Assembly (NCBI RefSeq): GCF_013403985.1
Contig: NZ_JABFDF010000007.1
Coordinates: forward strand, 124,001 to 188,000
DNA from: Winogradskyella ludwigii
GTDB taxonomy: Bacteria; Bacteroidota; Bacteroidia; Flavobacteriales; Flavobacteriaceae
Length of the DNA: 64,000 bases
Direction: 5' to 3'
Part shown: piece after piece, positions 8,073 through 16,985 of the stretch
Layout: every line of letters starts with the position of its first letter
Numbering within the stretch: position 1 is the stretch's first letter
The notes under the pieces: model-generated
What the model was told of the DNA's origin: nothing
What the model saw: the letters and a program-made list of their open reading frames with translations, nothing else
Databases searched by the model: none
Position numbers and translations under genes: made by a program

Positions 8073-10832
8073 TTAAAGCGTATAAGTTAATCTAAACGTA
8101 AGAAATCTAGGTAAAACAAACGTTTCTGAACTGTAAACAGAAATGTTACTAGAACCATTACTAACTTCAGAATCTATATTTAATAAGTTAGTCGCTTTTA
8201 GTTGGTATTCCCATTTAGCGTCTTGATCTTTTCTGTAAGCTAAACTCGCATTCCATGTTTGGTAAGACGATGTATCCTGAACGTTACTACTTTGACTTGT
8301 ATATGAATAATCGGTTCTAAAGGTTAATGCTTTCCATATATATGCATCAAATTCTACTGATGGTGCATTAGTAATAAACTGAGTATCATTATCTCCTTGA
8401 TTTGTATCTGAAATACTGTACCTATATTTTAAAGATACGTTTGGTGCGTCTCTAAAATTAGTACTTAATTCTGGAGTATAACTTTGAGAAAATGTTTCAT
8501 TTACAGATCTTACATCTTCAACAAATTGGTTACTCTTACTATAATTTAAATTAACACGCATACTCGCTCTTAACTTACCGTATGTACGTTGAATACGACC
8601 TATTGCAGTAACACTTTCATCTGCAAAATTTGAATTAAAATAAGTATTGGTTCTAATTACGTTATCAAAATCTGTAGATGATCTTACTTGATCAATATTC
8701 TTGTTATAATTAAGAATTGCAAAAATATTAGTGTAATTAAATAAGTTGAAACTAAAGTAACGTAAACTTACATTGTGCGATAAAGCATTTTGTAACGATG
8801 CTTCTCCATACTGAAGACTATTATAATTATTTAAAACCAAACCTTCAGCTAAACTCGTTACATCTGTAAATGAGTTTTTCATATTATAACGTAAGGTTAA
8901 ACTTTCACTCTTTTTAAATTGAATTCGGGTTTCAAAATCTGGTAATACTTTTAAGAAATTATCTTCATAAGTTTCACCAAATTGTGTGTTTTTGTTTCCA
9001 TAAGCATGTACAGAAAAACCAGGTGTAAATGTAAATTTACCTGTTTTTAACGTATAATGCAGCCCTAAATAAACATCGCTAAAATTATACTCCGCATCAT
9101 TTTCATTTAACAATACCTCTCCATCATCATTGGTTACACTAGATACAGGATCGAAAAAAGAACCATCATCTAAAAATTGAAAAATATTAGAGTTGAAGGT
9201 TTGAGTACTTAAAATAGTCCCTAATGTAAGGTTGATATTACTTTTTGAATTTAGAATGTTGTAGTAATCTAATTTAGCATCAAGTTGATTCGATTTTATA
9301 CGACGTTCTTGATTCAAATCATAACCCAACTGATTTCCATCTAATCCTAGTTCAGCTGCCGTGTTATCAAAAGCATCTCTATCATCTAGATCAGTAGCAG
9401 TGTTATTAGTAGGATCGTTTACCAACACCGCATTGTAAAAAGGATCTTCATCTTTAATTAAATGTTGTGCTTCAATAGCAAAAATATTATTCTCGTTTAA
9501 GGTATAGTAGTAATTAAAATTTTGATTAATACTAAATGGTTTTGCTTTATCTATTTGGTTGGTAGCACCAACAACACTAGAAAATTCATTTTGCGTTTCA
9601 GAATCATTAGAGATTCGACCTAAAACATCATAGTTTAATTGATTATTTGCATTTGGCTTATAGCTTGCACTCAATTTTGCCAAACCTTGGTTTGTAGCTT
9701 CTCTTCCTGTCTGAACTGTTTCTTCATCCGGAATTTCTAGTTCTGGATTTGTATAACGCACAAAACTTTCTTCTTTCGTTTTTAAACGATTGGCATTATA
9801 TATTAAAAAACCACTAAGATCTAACGCTTTATTGGGTGCATAACTAAAATTAACTGCGGTTAATTTAGATTCTATAGATTGTGAATCTGCTACATTTGTT
9901 AAACCACTTAATCCGTTATCTCCAAGATTTATACTTGTACCACTATTAGAACTAGGGCTTCTAAAACCACCACCAAAATTTCGAATATCACGACCTGTTA
10001 ATGCTACTTCACCTACATTATTTAAATCCCCTATAACGTTAATACTATATTTAGGACTGTAGTAAAAAAGCTTTGGTTGTACCAAGTACAAATTGTCATT
10101 TGGCGATGGTGCAACACCTCCACCTGCAGTAACATCTCCAAACCAAAAGTTTTCTTTACCTTCTTTTAATTTAATATTTATAGCTACACTATCTTCATTA
10201 TTCTGAACACCACTTAATTGTCCTACCTCTGCATAATTACGCAACACCTGAATTTTATCTACAGCATTTGAAGGAATATTTTTAGTTGCTAGTTTAGAGT
10301 CTCCATCAAAGAAATCTTTACCATTAACCATAAGTTTTGTCACTTCTTTGCCTTCTACTTCAATCTTTCCTTCAGATGTAATTTCTACACCAGGTAATTT
10401 TTTTAAAACATCTTCAAGTTTTCGTTCTGTTCCGTTTTTAAAAGAATCTGCATTATAGATTAATGTATCTCCTTTTATAGTTACTGGCATATCATAAGTT
10501 AACTCTACAGCGTCTAGCATGTTATCAGAATACATCTGAAAATCTTTTGTGATATCAACATCCTTAGTTTCTAGGGTTTCATCGAGCGATTTTAAACCGA
10601 TATAACTTATTTGAATACTGTAAGATCCATTTTCGGCTAAAGAAATAACATATTTCCCGCTAGCATTAGTAATAGCATAGGACTCTAAAGTATTAGTATC
10701 TTTATTAATAGCTATAATATTTGCCAGTTCTAAAGGTGAACCAATACTATCTTTTACGATACCTTGCATTTTAATTTGAGCAAAAGAACTCATAACCACT
10801 AATGTAAATAGCAGTGCTAAAATATTTTTCAT
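8073..10832 (-). CDS. Outer-membrane beta-barrel protein, TonB-receptor-like, with CarboxypepD_reg domain
   Basis: 919 residues. A signal peptide (1-18, ending SSFAQ) is followed by a carboxypeptidase-regulatory-like domain (about 20-105) and a plug-like region (about 115-200: LEDVLKKLPGVEIT, VNGKDFFDGD, AVDKIQVLRN). The remainder is a long barrel of the OMP_b-brl_3 kind, with many alternating strands, ending FRLTYTL. It resembles SusC-like and other TonB-dependent receptors but has no obvious TonB box, and no SusD gene is adjacent. It is the last gene of a minus-strand operon with two GLPGLI proteins and a small exported protein, all divergent from a two-component system. Ligand unknown; a role in envelope stress or metal/peptide handling is possible but unproven. 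Confidence 0.8.
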   Translation of the reverse strand: MKNILALLFTLVVMSSFAQIKMQGIVKDSIGSPLELANIIAINKDTNTLESYAITNASGKYVISLAENGSYSIQISYIGLKSLDETLETKDVDITKDFQMYSDNMLDAVELTYDMPVTIKGDTLIYNADSFKNGTERKLEDVLKKLPGVEITSEGKIEVEGKEVTKLMVNGKDFFDGDSKLATKNIPSNAVDKIQVLRNYAEVGQLSGVQNNEDSVAINIKLKEGKENFWFGDVTAGGGVAPSPNDNLYLVQPKLFYYSPKYSINVIGDLNNVGEVALTGRDIRNFGGGFRSPSSNSGTSINLGDNGLSGLTNVADSQSIESKLTAVNFSYAPNKALDLSGFLIYNANRLKTKEESFVRYTNPELEIPDEETVQTGREATNQGLAKLSASYKPNANNQLNYDVLGRISNDSETQNEFSSVVGATNQIDKAKPFSINQNFNYYYTLNENNIFAIEAQHLIKDEDPFYNAVLVNDPTNNTATDLDDRDAFDNTAAELGLDGNQLGYDLNQERRIKSNQLDAKLDYYNILNSKSNINLTLGTILSTQTFNSNIFQFLDDGSFFDPVSSVTNDDGEVLLNENDAEYNFSDVYLGLHYTLKTGKFTFTPGFSVHAYGNKNTQFGETYEDNFLKVLPDFETRIQFKKSESLTLRYNMKNSFTDVTSLAEGLVLNNYNSLQYGEASLQNALSHNVSLRYFSFNLFNYTNIFAILNYNKNIDQVRSSTDFDNVIRTNTYFNSNFADESVTAIGRIQRTYGKLRASMRVNLNYSKSNQFVEDVRSVNETFSQSYTPELSTNFRDAPNVSLKYRYSISDTNQGDNDTQFITNAPSVEFDAYIWKALTFRTDYSYTSQSSNVQDTSSYQTWNASLAYRKDQDAKWEYQLKATNLLNIDSEVSNGSSNISVYSSETFVLPRFLTFRLTYTL

Positions 10833-10909
10833 ATAAATAATTTCTTTGGGTTGGTAATTGAGAGCGTGGTTTAAACTCTGTGCTTCATAAGAGTTAATTT
10901 GTTACATTT

Positions 10910-11785
10910 TTAGTTTCTACCGCGTCCGCCACCTCGACCATTACGTCCACTATACATTTCGCGCATTTCTTCCATCTTTTTAGTTGTGATTTCAGTGTAT
11001 TCCGCTTGGGTTACTTCTTCACCTTTTTTAGGCTTATCAATAGTATCCTTTTCTGTAGGGTTTAAAACAATCTTAGTACAAAGTATGGTTGTACGATCTG
11101 CATTAATCTCTAATATCAATCCTGGTAAACCCCAATAATCATCTGGACCTTGGTTTACAGGGATTTGAGGTGTATACCATGCAACAACCTCTATTGTTTT
11201 AGGTGCTACAGGTTCTTTAGATTTTGCAGAATCTTTACTTTTTTCAGTGTTATTACTTTGGTTTCTTCCTCTTGGACCTCTAAAACTCTGTAAACTAATC
11301 CCACTAGGCACTACAGTTGCTGTAGCTTTAAAACATGTATACTGACCTATTTTTTTAGTTTCAGTACCCATTTTCCATTCCAGATCTTTTAATTCATCTT
11401 TAACTAAAAACTGTTTACCAAAAAATTCTTGATCCTGAAGTAACTCTTTAGTTTGAATGTTTTTATATTTTGGACCTCCCGTTAAACTAGCTCCAAAACC
11501 TCTTCTTCCACCTCCACTACCGGGAGCTTCTAACTTTTCTTCTTCTTTATAAATAGACTCTGATTTTGTAAACGTTAACGTATACTCCTTTTCTAAAAAG
11601 CTCTTCATTCGTTCTTGAATTTGCTTTTTTCGTTCTGGAGTCATGTCTTGTCCTCCAAATTGGTCCATATCCATAGTCGTTTTAGATATGTAATATGCTT
11701 TTCCTTGAAAATCTTGTGCAAATAAATTAGAACTTGCAAAAAGTACAGTTAGCAACAATGCTATTTTTAGCGGTAATTTCTTCAT
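10910..11785 (-). CDS. GLPGLI family exported protein (downstream copy)
   Basis: 291 residues from the ATG at 11783-11785. The longer frame to 11809 begins with TTG and adds residues before an obvious signal peptide (KKLPLKIALLLTVLFASSNLFAQ), so the internal ATG is preferred. The mature protein starts DFQGKAYYISKTTMD and carries the defining GLPGLILEI motif in the context WYTPQIPVNQGPDDYWGLPG, as in the GLPGLI family found almost only in Bacteroidota. It has a Gly/Arg-rich patch (GSGGGRRGFG) and ends in a Gly/Arg tail (GRNGRGGGRGRN). It is clearly paralogous to the next upstream gene. Periplasmic or surface location is expected; function unknown. Confidence 0.85.
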   Translation of the reverse strand: MKKLPLKIALLLTVLFASSNLFAQDFQGKAYYISKTTMDMDQFGGQDMTPERKKQIQERMKSFLEKEYTLTFTKSESIYKEEEKLEAPGSGGGRRGFGASLTGGPKYKNIQTKELLQDQEFFGKQFLVKDELKDLEWKMGTETKKIGQYTCFKATATVVPSGISLQSFRGPRGRNQSNNTEKSKDSAKSKEPVAPKTIEVVAWYTPQIPVNQGPDDYWGLPGLILEINADRTTILCTKIVLNPTEKDTIDKPKKGEEVTQAEYTEITTKKMEEMREMYSGRNGRGGGRGRN

Positions 11786-11895
11786 TTTTAGTATTCTAGT
11801 TAAATTCAATAACGAATTAAGTTAATCTTACCTCAATAAGACTCCCTAAATGAAGAAAAGTAAAGCCTCAACTTGTTAAACTTGTGTTAAGAAAA

Positions 11896-12744
11896 TTAAC
11901 CACCTATTGATATATGAATTGCTCCATCTTTCGATCCTCTGCTTGGTGCATACCGCTCCATCATTTCTTTAGTTTTCTTCTCCATGATATCATTGTACTC
12001 TTTTTGATTAACTTCTTTACCTTTCGTTGGTTCTTCAATCTCTACTTTTTCTTTTGGATTGATAACAATTTGACTACAGATAATAGTTAATTTTCCATCA
12101 TGCACTTCTAAAATTAATCCTGGCAATCCTTGGTATTTTGCTGGACCATTACTCACTGGAATTTGAGGGGTGTACCAAGCTGTAATAGTACGATCTTCCA
12201 TTTCAGGTTTCTTTTCTTCATCATCTTCATTATCTATTTTTGAATTACTATTAAAGTTTAAATTTATTTTAGGAACTTGTTTTGTAAAGGTGGCTTTAAA
12301 ACACATGTACTCACCAATATGTTTAGTATCAGATTCTAATTGCCATTCAATTGGAGATATAGAATCTTTAATTAAGAAATTTTTCCCCATAGTTTCTTTT
12401 TGATCAACATAAGTTTTATTCTTGACGTTTTTATAAAACACATCAGACCCACTACTACCAAAAGACATCTGAAAACCGCCTCCTACTTGTGGTTTATCTA
12501 ACTCCGTTTCTTGCTGGTATAAAGATGAAGATTTATCGAAAGTTAATGTATAGGTTTTTTGGAATTGCTTCTTCATCATTTCCATCATTTGCTTCTGCAT
12601 AGCATCATTCATTTTGGTGCTATCCATCTTAATATCAATTTTTCGTTGGGTTTTGTATGTCGCTACACCTTGAAAATCTTGAGCGTTAACAGACGAAACG
12701 ACTCCTATTAATATAAAAATTAGAATTCTAGTAATTGTTGTCAT
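11896..12744 (-). CDS. GLPGLI family exported protein (upstream copy)
   Basis: 282 residues with a signal peptide (residues 1-21, ending VNAQ). The mature start, DFQGVATYKTQRK, and the motif KYQGLPGLILEVHDGKLT match the family. Compared with the downstream paralogue it has a Met/Lys-rich helix (about 45-60) and an acidic insert (DNEDDEEKKPEMED). Its ATG shares one base with the stop of the preceding small gene (TAATG), suggesting translational coupling. The 86-nt gap to the downstream paralogue contains GTTAAA and GTTAAG 11 nt apart (11875, 11886), similar to the boxes at the operon promoter. Function unknown. Confidence 0.85.
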   Translation of the reverse strand: MTTITRILIFILIGVVSSVNAQDFQGVATYKTQRKIDIKMDSTKMNDAMQKQMMEMMKKQFQKTYTLTFDKSSSLYQQETELDKPQVGGGFQMSFGSSGSDVFYKNVKNKTYVDQKETMGKNFLIKDSISPIEWQLESDTKHIGEYMCFKATFTKQVPKINLNFNSNSKIDNEDDEEKKPEMEDRTITAWYTPQIPVSNGPAKYQGLPGLILEVHDGKLTIICSQIVINPKEKVEIEEPTKGKEVNQKEYNDIMEKKTKEMMERYAPSRGSKDGAIHISIGG

Positions 12745-13136
12745 TATTTTCTGTTTTTTAAATTATAAAATTTCAATACTGTAGCTTTCATTTTTTCAAT
12801 ATTCTTTAGAAATTTTGACTTTTCATTTGTACTTCCTACAACAGTATAAGTCATGCTACCTTTTAAATTATCCTTACCCTCTGAAAAGCTACAGTTTAAA
12901 GTAAAACTTAATTCTTCATTTCCATCCATCATTTTAAATAACCCATCTAAATCTTCCGCTTTAAAAGTAGATTCTAATTCTTCAAAGGAATCAATTGTAA
13001 CCTCAATACTAATCGCATCAATTTTTACTGATTTGTCTTCAACTTTAGACTGACTATATCCAACAACCGAAATTAATAAGACTAAACACGTGAATACTTT
13101 TTTTAGACTAAAACAGTCATGAATCTTTGATTTCAT
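12744..13136 (-). CDS. Small exported protein, first gene of the GLPGLI/barrel operon
   Basis: 130 residues. Residues about 12-29 form a hydrophobic core ending VVGYSQ, a signal peptide with a rather long N-terminal region. The mature part is about 100 residues of mixed charge (EVTIDSFEELESTFKAEDLDGLF, GSMTYTVVGS) ending in the basic NLKNRK. I do not recognise a named family. It is the promoter-proximal gene of the minus operon, divergent from the histidine kinase, and its stop overlaps the next start by one base. It could be a small periplasmic sensor or accessory partner of the GLPGLI proteins; that is inference from position only. Confidence 0.7.
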   Translation of the reverse strand: MKSKIHDCFSLKKVFTCLVLLISVVGYSQSKVEDKSVKIDAISIEVTIDSFEELESTFKAEDLDGLFKMMDGNEELSFTLNCSFSEGKDNLKGSMTYTVVGSTNEKSKFLKNIEKMKATVLKFYNLKNRK

Positions 13137-13195
13137 TTTAATATGGTTTTATAATTAATACCTTACAAATATCAGAACACTATTTAGTTTTATAA

Positions 13196-13232
13196 GTTAA
13201 CGAGTGTTAACGTCTGTTAACCGAGCGTTGAT
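13196..13232. promoter_or_regulatory. Phased GTTAAC boxes: candidate response-regulator operator
   Basis: GTTAAC occurs at 13196-13201, 13206-13211 and 13216-13221, exactly 10 bp apart, and a degenerate fourth copy GTTGAT is at 13227-13232. OmpR/PhoB-family regulators typically bind tandem direct repeats one helical turn apart, and one is encoded 1.6 kb away. The array sits between the two divergent operons and touches the -33 element of the kinase promoter. Confidence 0.6.
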
Positions 13233-13257
13233 TATAAATTTTTACGTTATACATTTG
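13228..13257 (+). promoter_or_regulatory. Promoter of the two-component operon (leaderless spacing)
   Basis: TTG at 13228-13230, a 19-nt spacer and TACATTTG at 13250-13257 match the Bacteroidetes consensus completely. The ATG begins at 13262, only 4 nt after the box, so the transcript should start at or next to the ATG. Confidence 0.65.
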
Positions 13258-13261
13258 AAAT

Positions 13262-14800
13262 ATGAATAATAAAAGATACAGGTGGATTTTATATACCATT
13301 GTTGTCGTAATTGTTGCCACGATTAGCATACAAGTCTATTGGAACTACAAAAATTACCAAACCAATAAACAGCAATTAATAAACGATGTACAAGTCAGCT
13401 TAGATAAAGCGGTAGATGATTATTACGCAGCTTTAGCAGAGCGCACCACTTTTGGTTTTATTCTTGAAGGCGACCAACAGAAAAAAGCTTTCGAAGAAGG
13501 TAGTGAACTAGAAAAAATTTTTAAAACCATTGATGAATCTAAAAATGAGTTTACAAACCTTGATTCTTTAGATAAAAATACTATTGAAGGCATAACTGTG
13601 TTTAGAGGATTCAAGGCAGATTCAATGTCAGAAGCACATAATAAAAAACATAATCCCTTATCAGCAGAGCAATTTAAATTAAAAATAGATAGTCTAAAAA
13701 ACAACAATAAAGATGTCAATTTAAAAAACGCCGAATTTCTCACCTCTAAAGTGATGATATCGATAAAAAATGACACACTCGATGTTAAGGCTGTTGAAGA
13801 ATTAATAGCTAAAGAATTAGAACGCAAAAGCATTAATGTCGATTTTTATTTAGATTATAAAGACATTGAACGTGACGTTAACTATTTTAAGGTAAACGGA
13901 TCCTTACCAGAATTGGACCCTAACCATATGTCTGATAATTATTTGCAAACAGACACAAAATCTAGATTCCTTCCAAAAGGTACTTTTTTAACCATTCTAT
14001 TTACTAACACCACTAAAACTATTTTATATCGCATTCTTGGAGGCATCTTAATTTCAACGTTATTAGTTTTAGCCGTAATTAGCAGTTTATTCTACCTCCT
14101 AAAAATCATAAAACAACAAAAGCAATTAGCCGAAGTGAAAAATGACCTTATCAGTAATATTACGCATGAGTTTAAAACGCCTATCGCTACCATTAGCGCA
14201 GCATTAGAAAGCATTAGTAATTTTAATGCTATCGATGATAAAGAAAAAACCAAAAAGTATCTCAATATGTCTTCCACTCAATTAGGGAAATTAAATACTA
14301 TGGTCGAGAAACTACTTGAAACCGCAACTTTAGACAGCAACAATTTAGAATTGAATAAAGAAAATTTTGATGTTACCAGTTTAGTTTACGCTTTAATTAG
14401 TAAGTATACTATTCAATTTCCTGATAAAACATTCAAGAGTGATATTCAGCTTGAAAGTTTAGTTGTTAATGCAGATATCTTTCATATTGAAAATGCCTTA
14501 AATAACATTTTAGATAATGCCGTAAAATATGGAGGTAATCTAATTTCTATTGAATTAAAAGCGCAGAAAACCAACTTTGACATTTTAGTTTCAGATAATG
14601 GCAACAGCTTAACCAATGAAAACAAACATCAGATTTTCGATAAATTCTATCGTGTCCCAAAAGGTAACACGCATGATGTAAAAGGTTTTGGTATTGGCTT
14701 ATATTACACAAAATCTATTATTGAAAAGCACAACGGTTTAATAGCTTTAGTTTTGAATAAAAATTTAACCACATTTAAAATCACACTTCCAAATGGCTAA
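13262..14800 (+). CDS. Sensor histidine kinase with extracytoplasmic sensor domain
   Basis: 512 residues. A transmembrane helix (about 8-27), a ~225-residue periplasmic sensor region of no recognised fold, a second helix (about 258-280), then HisKA with the phospho-acceptor His302 in NITHEFKTPIATI and an HATPase_c domain (N box NILDNAVKYGG, D box SDNG, G box GFGIGLYYTK). No HAMP domain is obvious. The ORF overlaps the response regulator by 8 nt, so the two are co-translated partners. It is divergent from the GLPGLI/outer-membrane operon, which is its likely target. The signal is unknown. Confidence 0.92.
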   Translation: MNNKRYRWILYTIVVVIVATISIQVYWNYKNYQTNKQQLINDVQVSLDKAVDDYYAALAERTTFGFILEGDQQKKAFEEGSELEKIFKTIDESKNEFTNLDSLDKNTIEGITVFRGFKADSMSEAHNKKHNPLSAEQFKLKIDSLKNNNKDVNLKNAEFLTSKVMISIKNDTLDVKAVEELIAKELERKSINVDFYLDYKDIERDVNYFKVNGSLPELDPNHMSDNYLQTDTKSRFLPKGTFLTILFTNTTKTILYRILGGILISTLLVLAVISSLFYLLKIIKQQKQLAEVKNDLISNITHEFKTPIATISAALESISNFNAIDDKEKTKKYLNMSSTQLGKLNTMVEKLLETATLDSNNLELNKENFDVTSLVYALISKYTIQFPDKTFKSDIQLESLVVNADIFHIENALNNILDNAVKYGGNLISIELKAQKTNFDILVSDNGNSLTNENKHQIFDKFYRVPKGNTHDVKGFGIGLYYTKSIIEKHNGLIALVLNKNLTTFKITLPNG

Positions 14801-15476
14801 TAAAATTAAATTACTATTAGCTGAAGACGAAGCAGCTTTAGGACTCATCATTAAAGAAAGTCTTGAAACTAGAGATTTTGATGTTATTCTCTGCGAAAAC
14901 GGAGACGTCGCTTTTAATAAGTATCAATCTGAATCTCCAGATATTTTGGTGCTCGATGTTATGATGCCTAAAAAAGATGGTTTCACTTTAGCCAAAGACA
15001 TTAGAGCTATTGATGATGCTATTCCTATTATATTTTTAACGGCAAAATCGCAAACCGCAGATGTAGTTGAAGGCTTTTCTATTGGAGGAAATGATTACCT
15101 TAAAAAACCATTTAGTATAGAAGAACTCATTGTTAGAGTTCATAATTTAGTGGATAGGACTAAGACTCAAAAAGCATCAGAAACGATAATGATTGGCGCA
15201 TTTAGTTTTGATTTCCCTAAACAACAACTAAAATTCAAAAATGAAGATTGTACGCAATTAACTCATAGAGAGGCACATTTATTATTTCATCTCATTAAAA
15301 ACAAAAACCAAGTTTTAGACCGTTCGCTTATTCTCAATAAACTTTGGGGAACAGACGATTTTTTTACCGCTAGAAGTATGGATGTATTTATAACCAAACT
15401 GCGTAAAAAACTTAAAAGAGATGACAGCATTCAAATTATTAATGTGCGTGGGTTTGGATATAAATTAACGGATTAA
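14793..15476 (+). CDS. OmpR/PhoB-family response regulator
   Basis: 227 residues: a receiver domain (about 5-120) with acidic pocket ED (11-12), phospho-acceptor Asp55 in ILVLDVMMPKKDG and conserved Lys in YLKKPF, then a winged-helix DNA-binding domain (about 130-227) with THREAHLLFHLI and the terminal NVRGFGYKL. It pairs with the overlapping kinase. The 10-bp phased GTTAAC boxes at 13196-13232 are its most plausible binding site, implying autoregulation and control of the divergent operon. Confidence 0.93.
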   Translation: MANKIKLLLAEDEAALGLIIKESLETRDFDVILCENGDVAFNKYQSESPDILVLDVMMPKKDGFTLAKDIRAIDDAIPIIFLTAKSQTADVVEGFSIGGNDYLKKPFSIEELIVRVHNLVDRTKTQKASETIMIGAFSFDFPKQQLKFKNEDCTQLTHREAHLLFHLIKNKNQVLDRSLILNKLWGTDDFFTARSMDVFITKLRKKLKRDDSIQIINVRGFGYKLTD

Positions 15477-15572
15477 GGCTAATGCTCCCTTGCTAAACTT
15501 AAAAAACCTACAAGGTCTTTTCTTCAAAACTGATGCAATTGTTGTATTTTTCAAGCTTATTCACCCAAAATT

Positions 15573-16367
15573 ATGCATAAGTTAATCACTCTGTTTCTTT
15601 TCTGTAGTTTATTCTGCTTTTCGCAAAATAAGACAACACCTAAAATTTCTGCGACTTTAACAGACTCAACTGCACTTACTGCTAAAACCATATGGGGAAT
15701 AGATAATTTTAAAACCCTATACTATTCTACAGAAAACAATTCGTTTCATAAAAAATCAAAGGATACCACAATTACGTATTCTAATTTTCAATTGGGAGAA
15801 ATCACATCTGCAAACACCTTTAACCCTTTAAAAATAAACCTCTTTTATAAGGACTTTAATACTATTGTGATTTTAGATAATCGTTTGGCTGAAATTTCAA
15901 AAGTGAATTTTAATACTATTCAACCCTATAAAAATATATCTTTTGTGTCTTCTGGCTACGATAGTTCGTTGTGGCTATTTAATCAAGATTTTCAATATTT
16001 AGAATTATACGACTATAAAACCAAGAAGGTAAAACTAAAAACAATGCCTGTTCAGTCTAATGTTTTAGATCTAAAGAGTGACTATAACTATTGTTATTTA
16101 CTCACTGAGAATTTTCTTTACGTATATAATTACTTTGGCAGTTTAATTCAAAAAACAAAGAATTCAGGTTTTGAAAGTCTGGCTTTCAGCAAAGCACATT
16201 TAATTCTAAAAAAAGAAAATCGTCTTTATATCTTAGGAAAAAATGAATCCGAAATTCTCCCTATTCAACTTCCTAAAATGTTTATAAAACAGTTTTTGGT
16301 AACCAATGAAACAGTGTATCTTTACGACGAAAACTTACTACGTCATTACCAATTAAAAATAAAATAG
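15573..16367 (+). CDS. Exported hypothetical protein upstream of a deoxynucleoside kinase
   Basis: 264 residues with a signal peptide (1-17, LITLFLFCSLFCFSQ). The mature part has repeated short strand-turn units with aromatic residues (TIWGIDNFKTLYYS, LFYKDFNTIVILDN, YNYCYLLTENFLYVYNYFG, LYILGKN), suggesting a small beta-propeller-like fold. No named family recognised. The stop is only 3 nt before the start of the deoxynucleoside kinase, so the two are co-transcribed, though no functional link is obvious. Confidence 0.75.
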   Translation: MHKLITLFLFCSLFCFSQNKTTPKISATLTDSTALTAKTIWGIDNFKTLYYSTENNSFHKKSKDTTITYSNFQLGEITSANTFNPLKINLFYKDFNTIVILDNRLAEISKVNFNTIQPYKNISFVSSGYDSSLWLFNQDFQYLELYDYKTKKVKLKTMPVQSNVLDLKSDYNYCYLLTENFLYVYNYFGSLIQKTKNSGFESLAFSKAHLILKKENRLYILGKNESEILPIQLPKMFIKQFLVTNETVYLYDENLLRHYQLKIK

Positions 16368-16370
16368 ATT

Positions 16371-16985
16371 ATGCATGTTGCTGTTGCTGGAAATATAGGT
16401 GCTGGAAAAACAACACTTACAAAACTACTCGCTAAACATTACAAATGGGAAGAGCAACTTGAAGATGTAGTTGACAATCCTTATTTAGATGATTTTTATA
16501 ATCAGATGGAACGCTGGAGTTTTAATTTGCAAGTCTATTTCTTAAATAGTAGATTTCGTCAGGTAAATCAAATCCATGATAGCGGAAAAGATATTATCCA
16601 AGATAGAACCATATATGAAGATGCGCATATTTTTGCACCCAACTTACATGCTATGGGTTTAATGACAAATCGTGACTTTAAAAATTATTCTTCTCTTTTT
16701 GAATTAATGGAATCGTTTGTAAAAGGACCAGATTTATTAATTTATCTACGTAGCTCAATACCTAATTTAGTGAGTCAGATTCATAAACGTGGACGCGATT
16801 ATGAAAACACCATTAGTATTGATTATTTAAGCCGATTAAACGAACGTTACGAAGCTTGGATTTCTAAATACGATAAAGGAAATTTATTAATCATAGATGT
16901 AGACAATCTTGATTTTGTTGCTAATCCTGAAGATTTAGGGAGTATTTTAAATAAAATTGATGCTCAAATCAACGGTTTATTTTAA
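16371..16985 (+). CDS. Deoxynucleoside kinase (dNK family)
   Basis: 204 residues with the P-loop GNIGAGKTT at residues 7-15, the ERWSFNLQVYFLNSRF substrate-binding helix, the DRTIYEDAHIF motif (catalytic Asp-Arg pair) and the lid RGRDYE. It phosphorylates deoxynucleosides for nucleotide salvage in the cytoplasm; dAdo/dGuo/dCyd specificity is not readable. A second dNK domain occurs fused to FolK at 57438-58586. The stop overlaps that of the convergent App1 gene in a TTAA tetranucleotide (16982-16985). Confidence 0.92.
   Translation: MHVAVAGNIGAGKTTLTKLLAKHYKWEEQLEDVVDNPYLDDFYNQMERWSFNLQVYFLNSRFRQVNQIHDSGKDIIQDRTIYEDAHIFAPNLHAMGLMTNRDFKNYSSLFELMESFVKGPDLLIYLRSSIPNLVSQIHKRGRDYENTISIDYLSRLNERYEAWISKYDKGNLLIIDVDNLDFVANPEDLGSILNKIDAQINGLF

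Noticed and set aside
8073..10832. SusC-type receptor reading of the large barrel protein
   Set aside because: It has CarboxypepD_reg and plug-like regions but no SusD partner, no clear TonB box, and neighbours of the GLPGLI type; kept as TonB-receptor-like.
13423..13833. 136-residue minus-strand ORF inside the histidine kinase gene
   Set aside because: Shadow frame of a well-supported kinase, low-complexity Ser/Leu composition, no start context.
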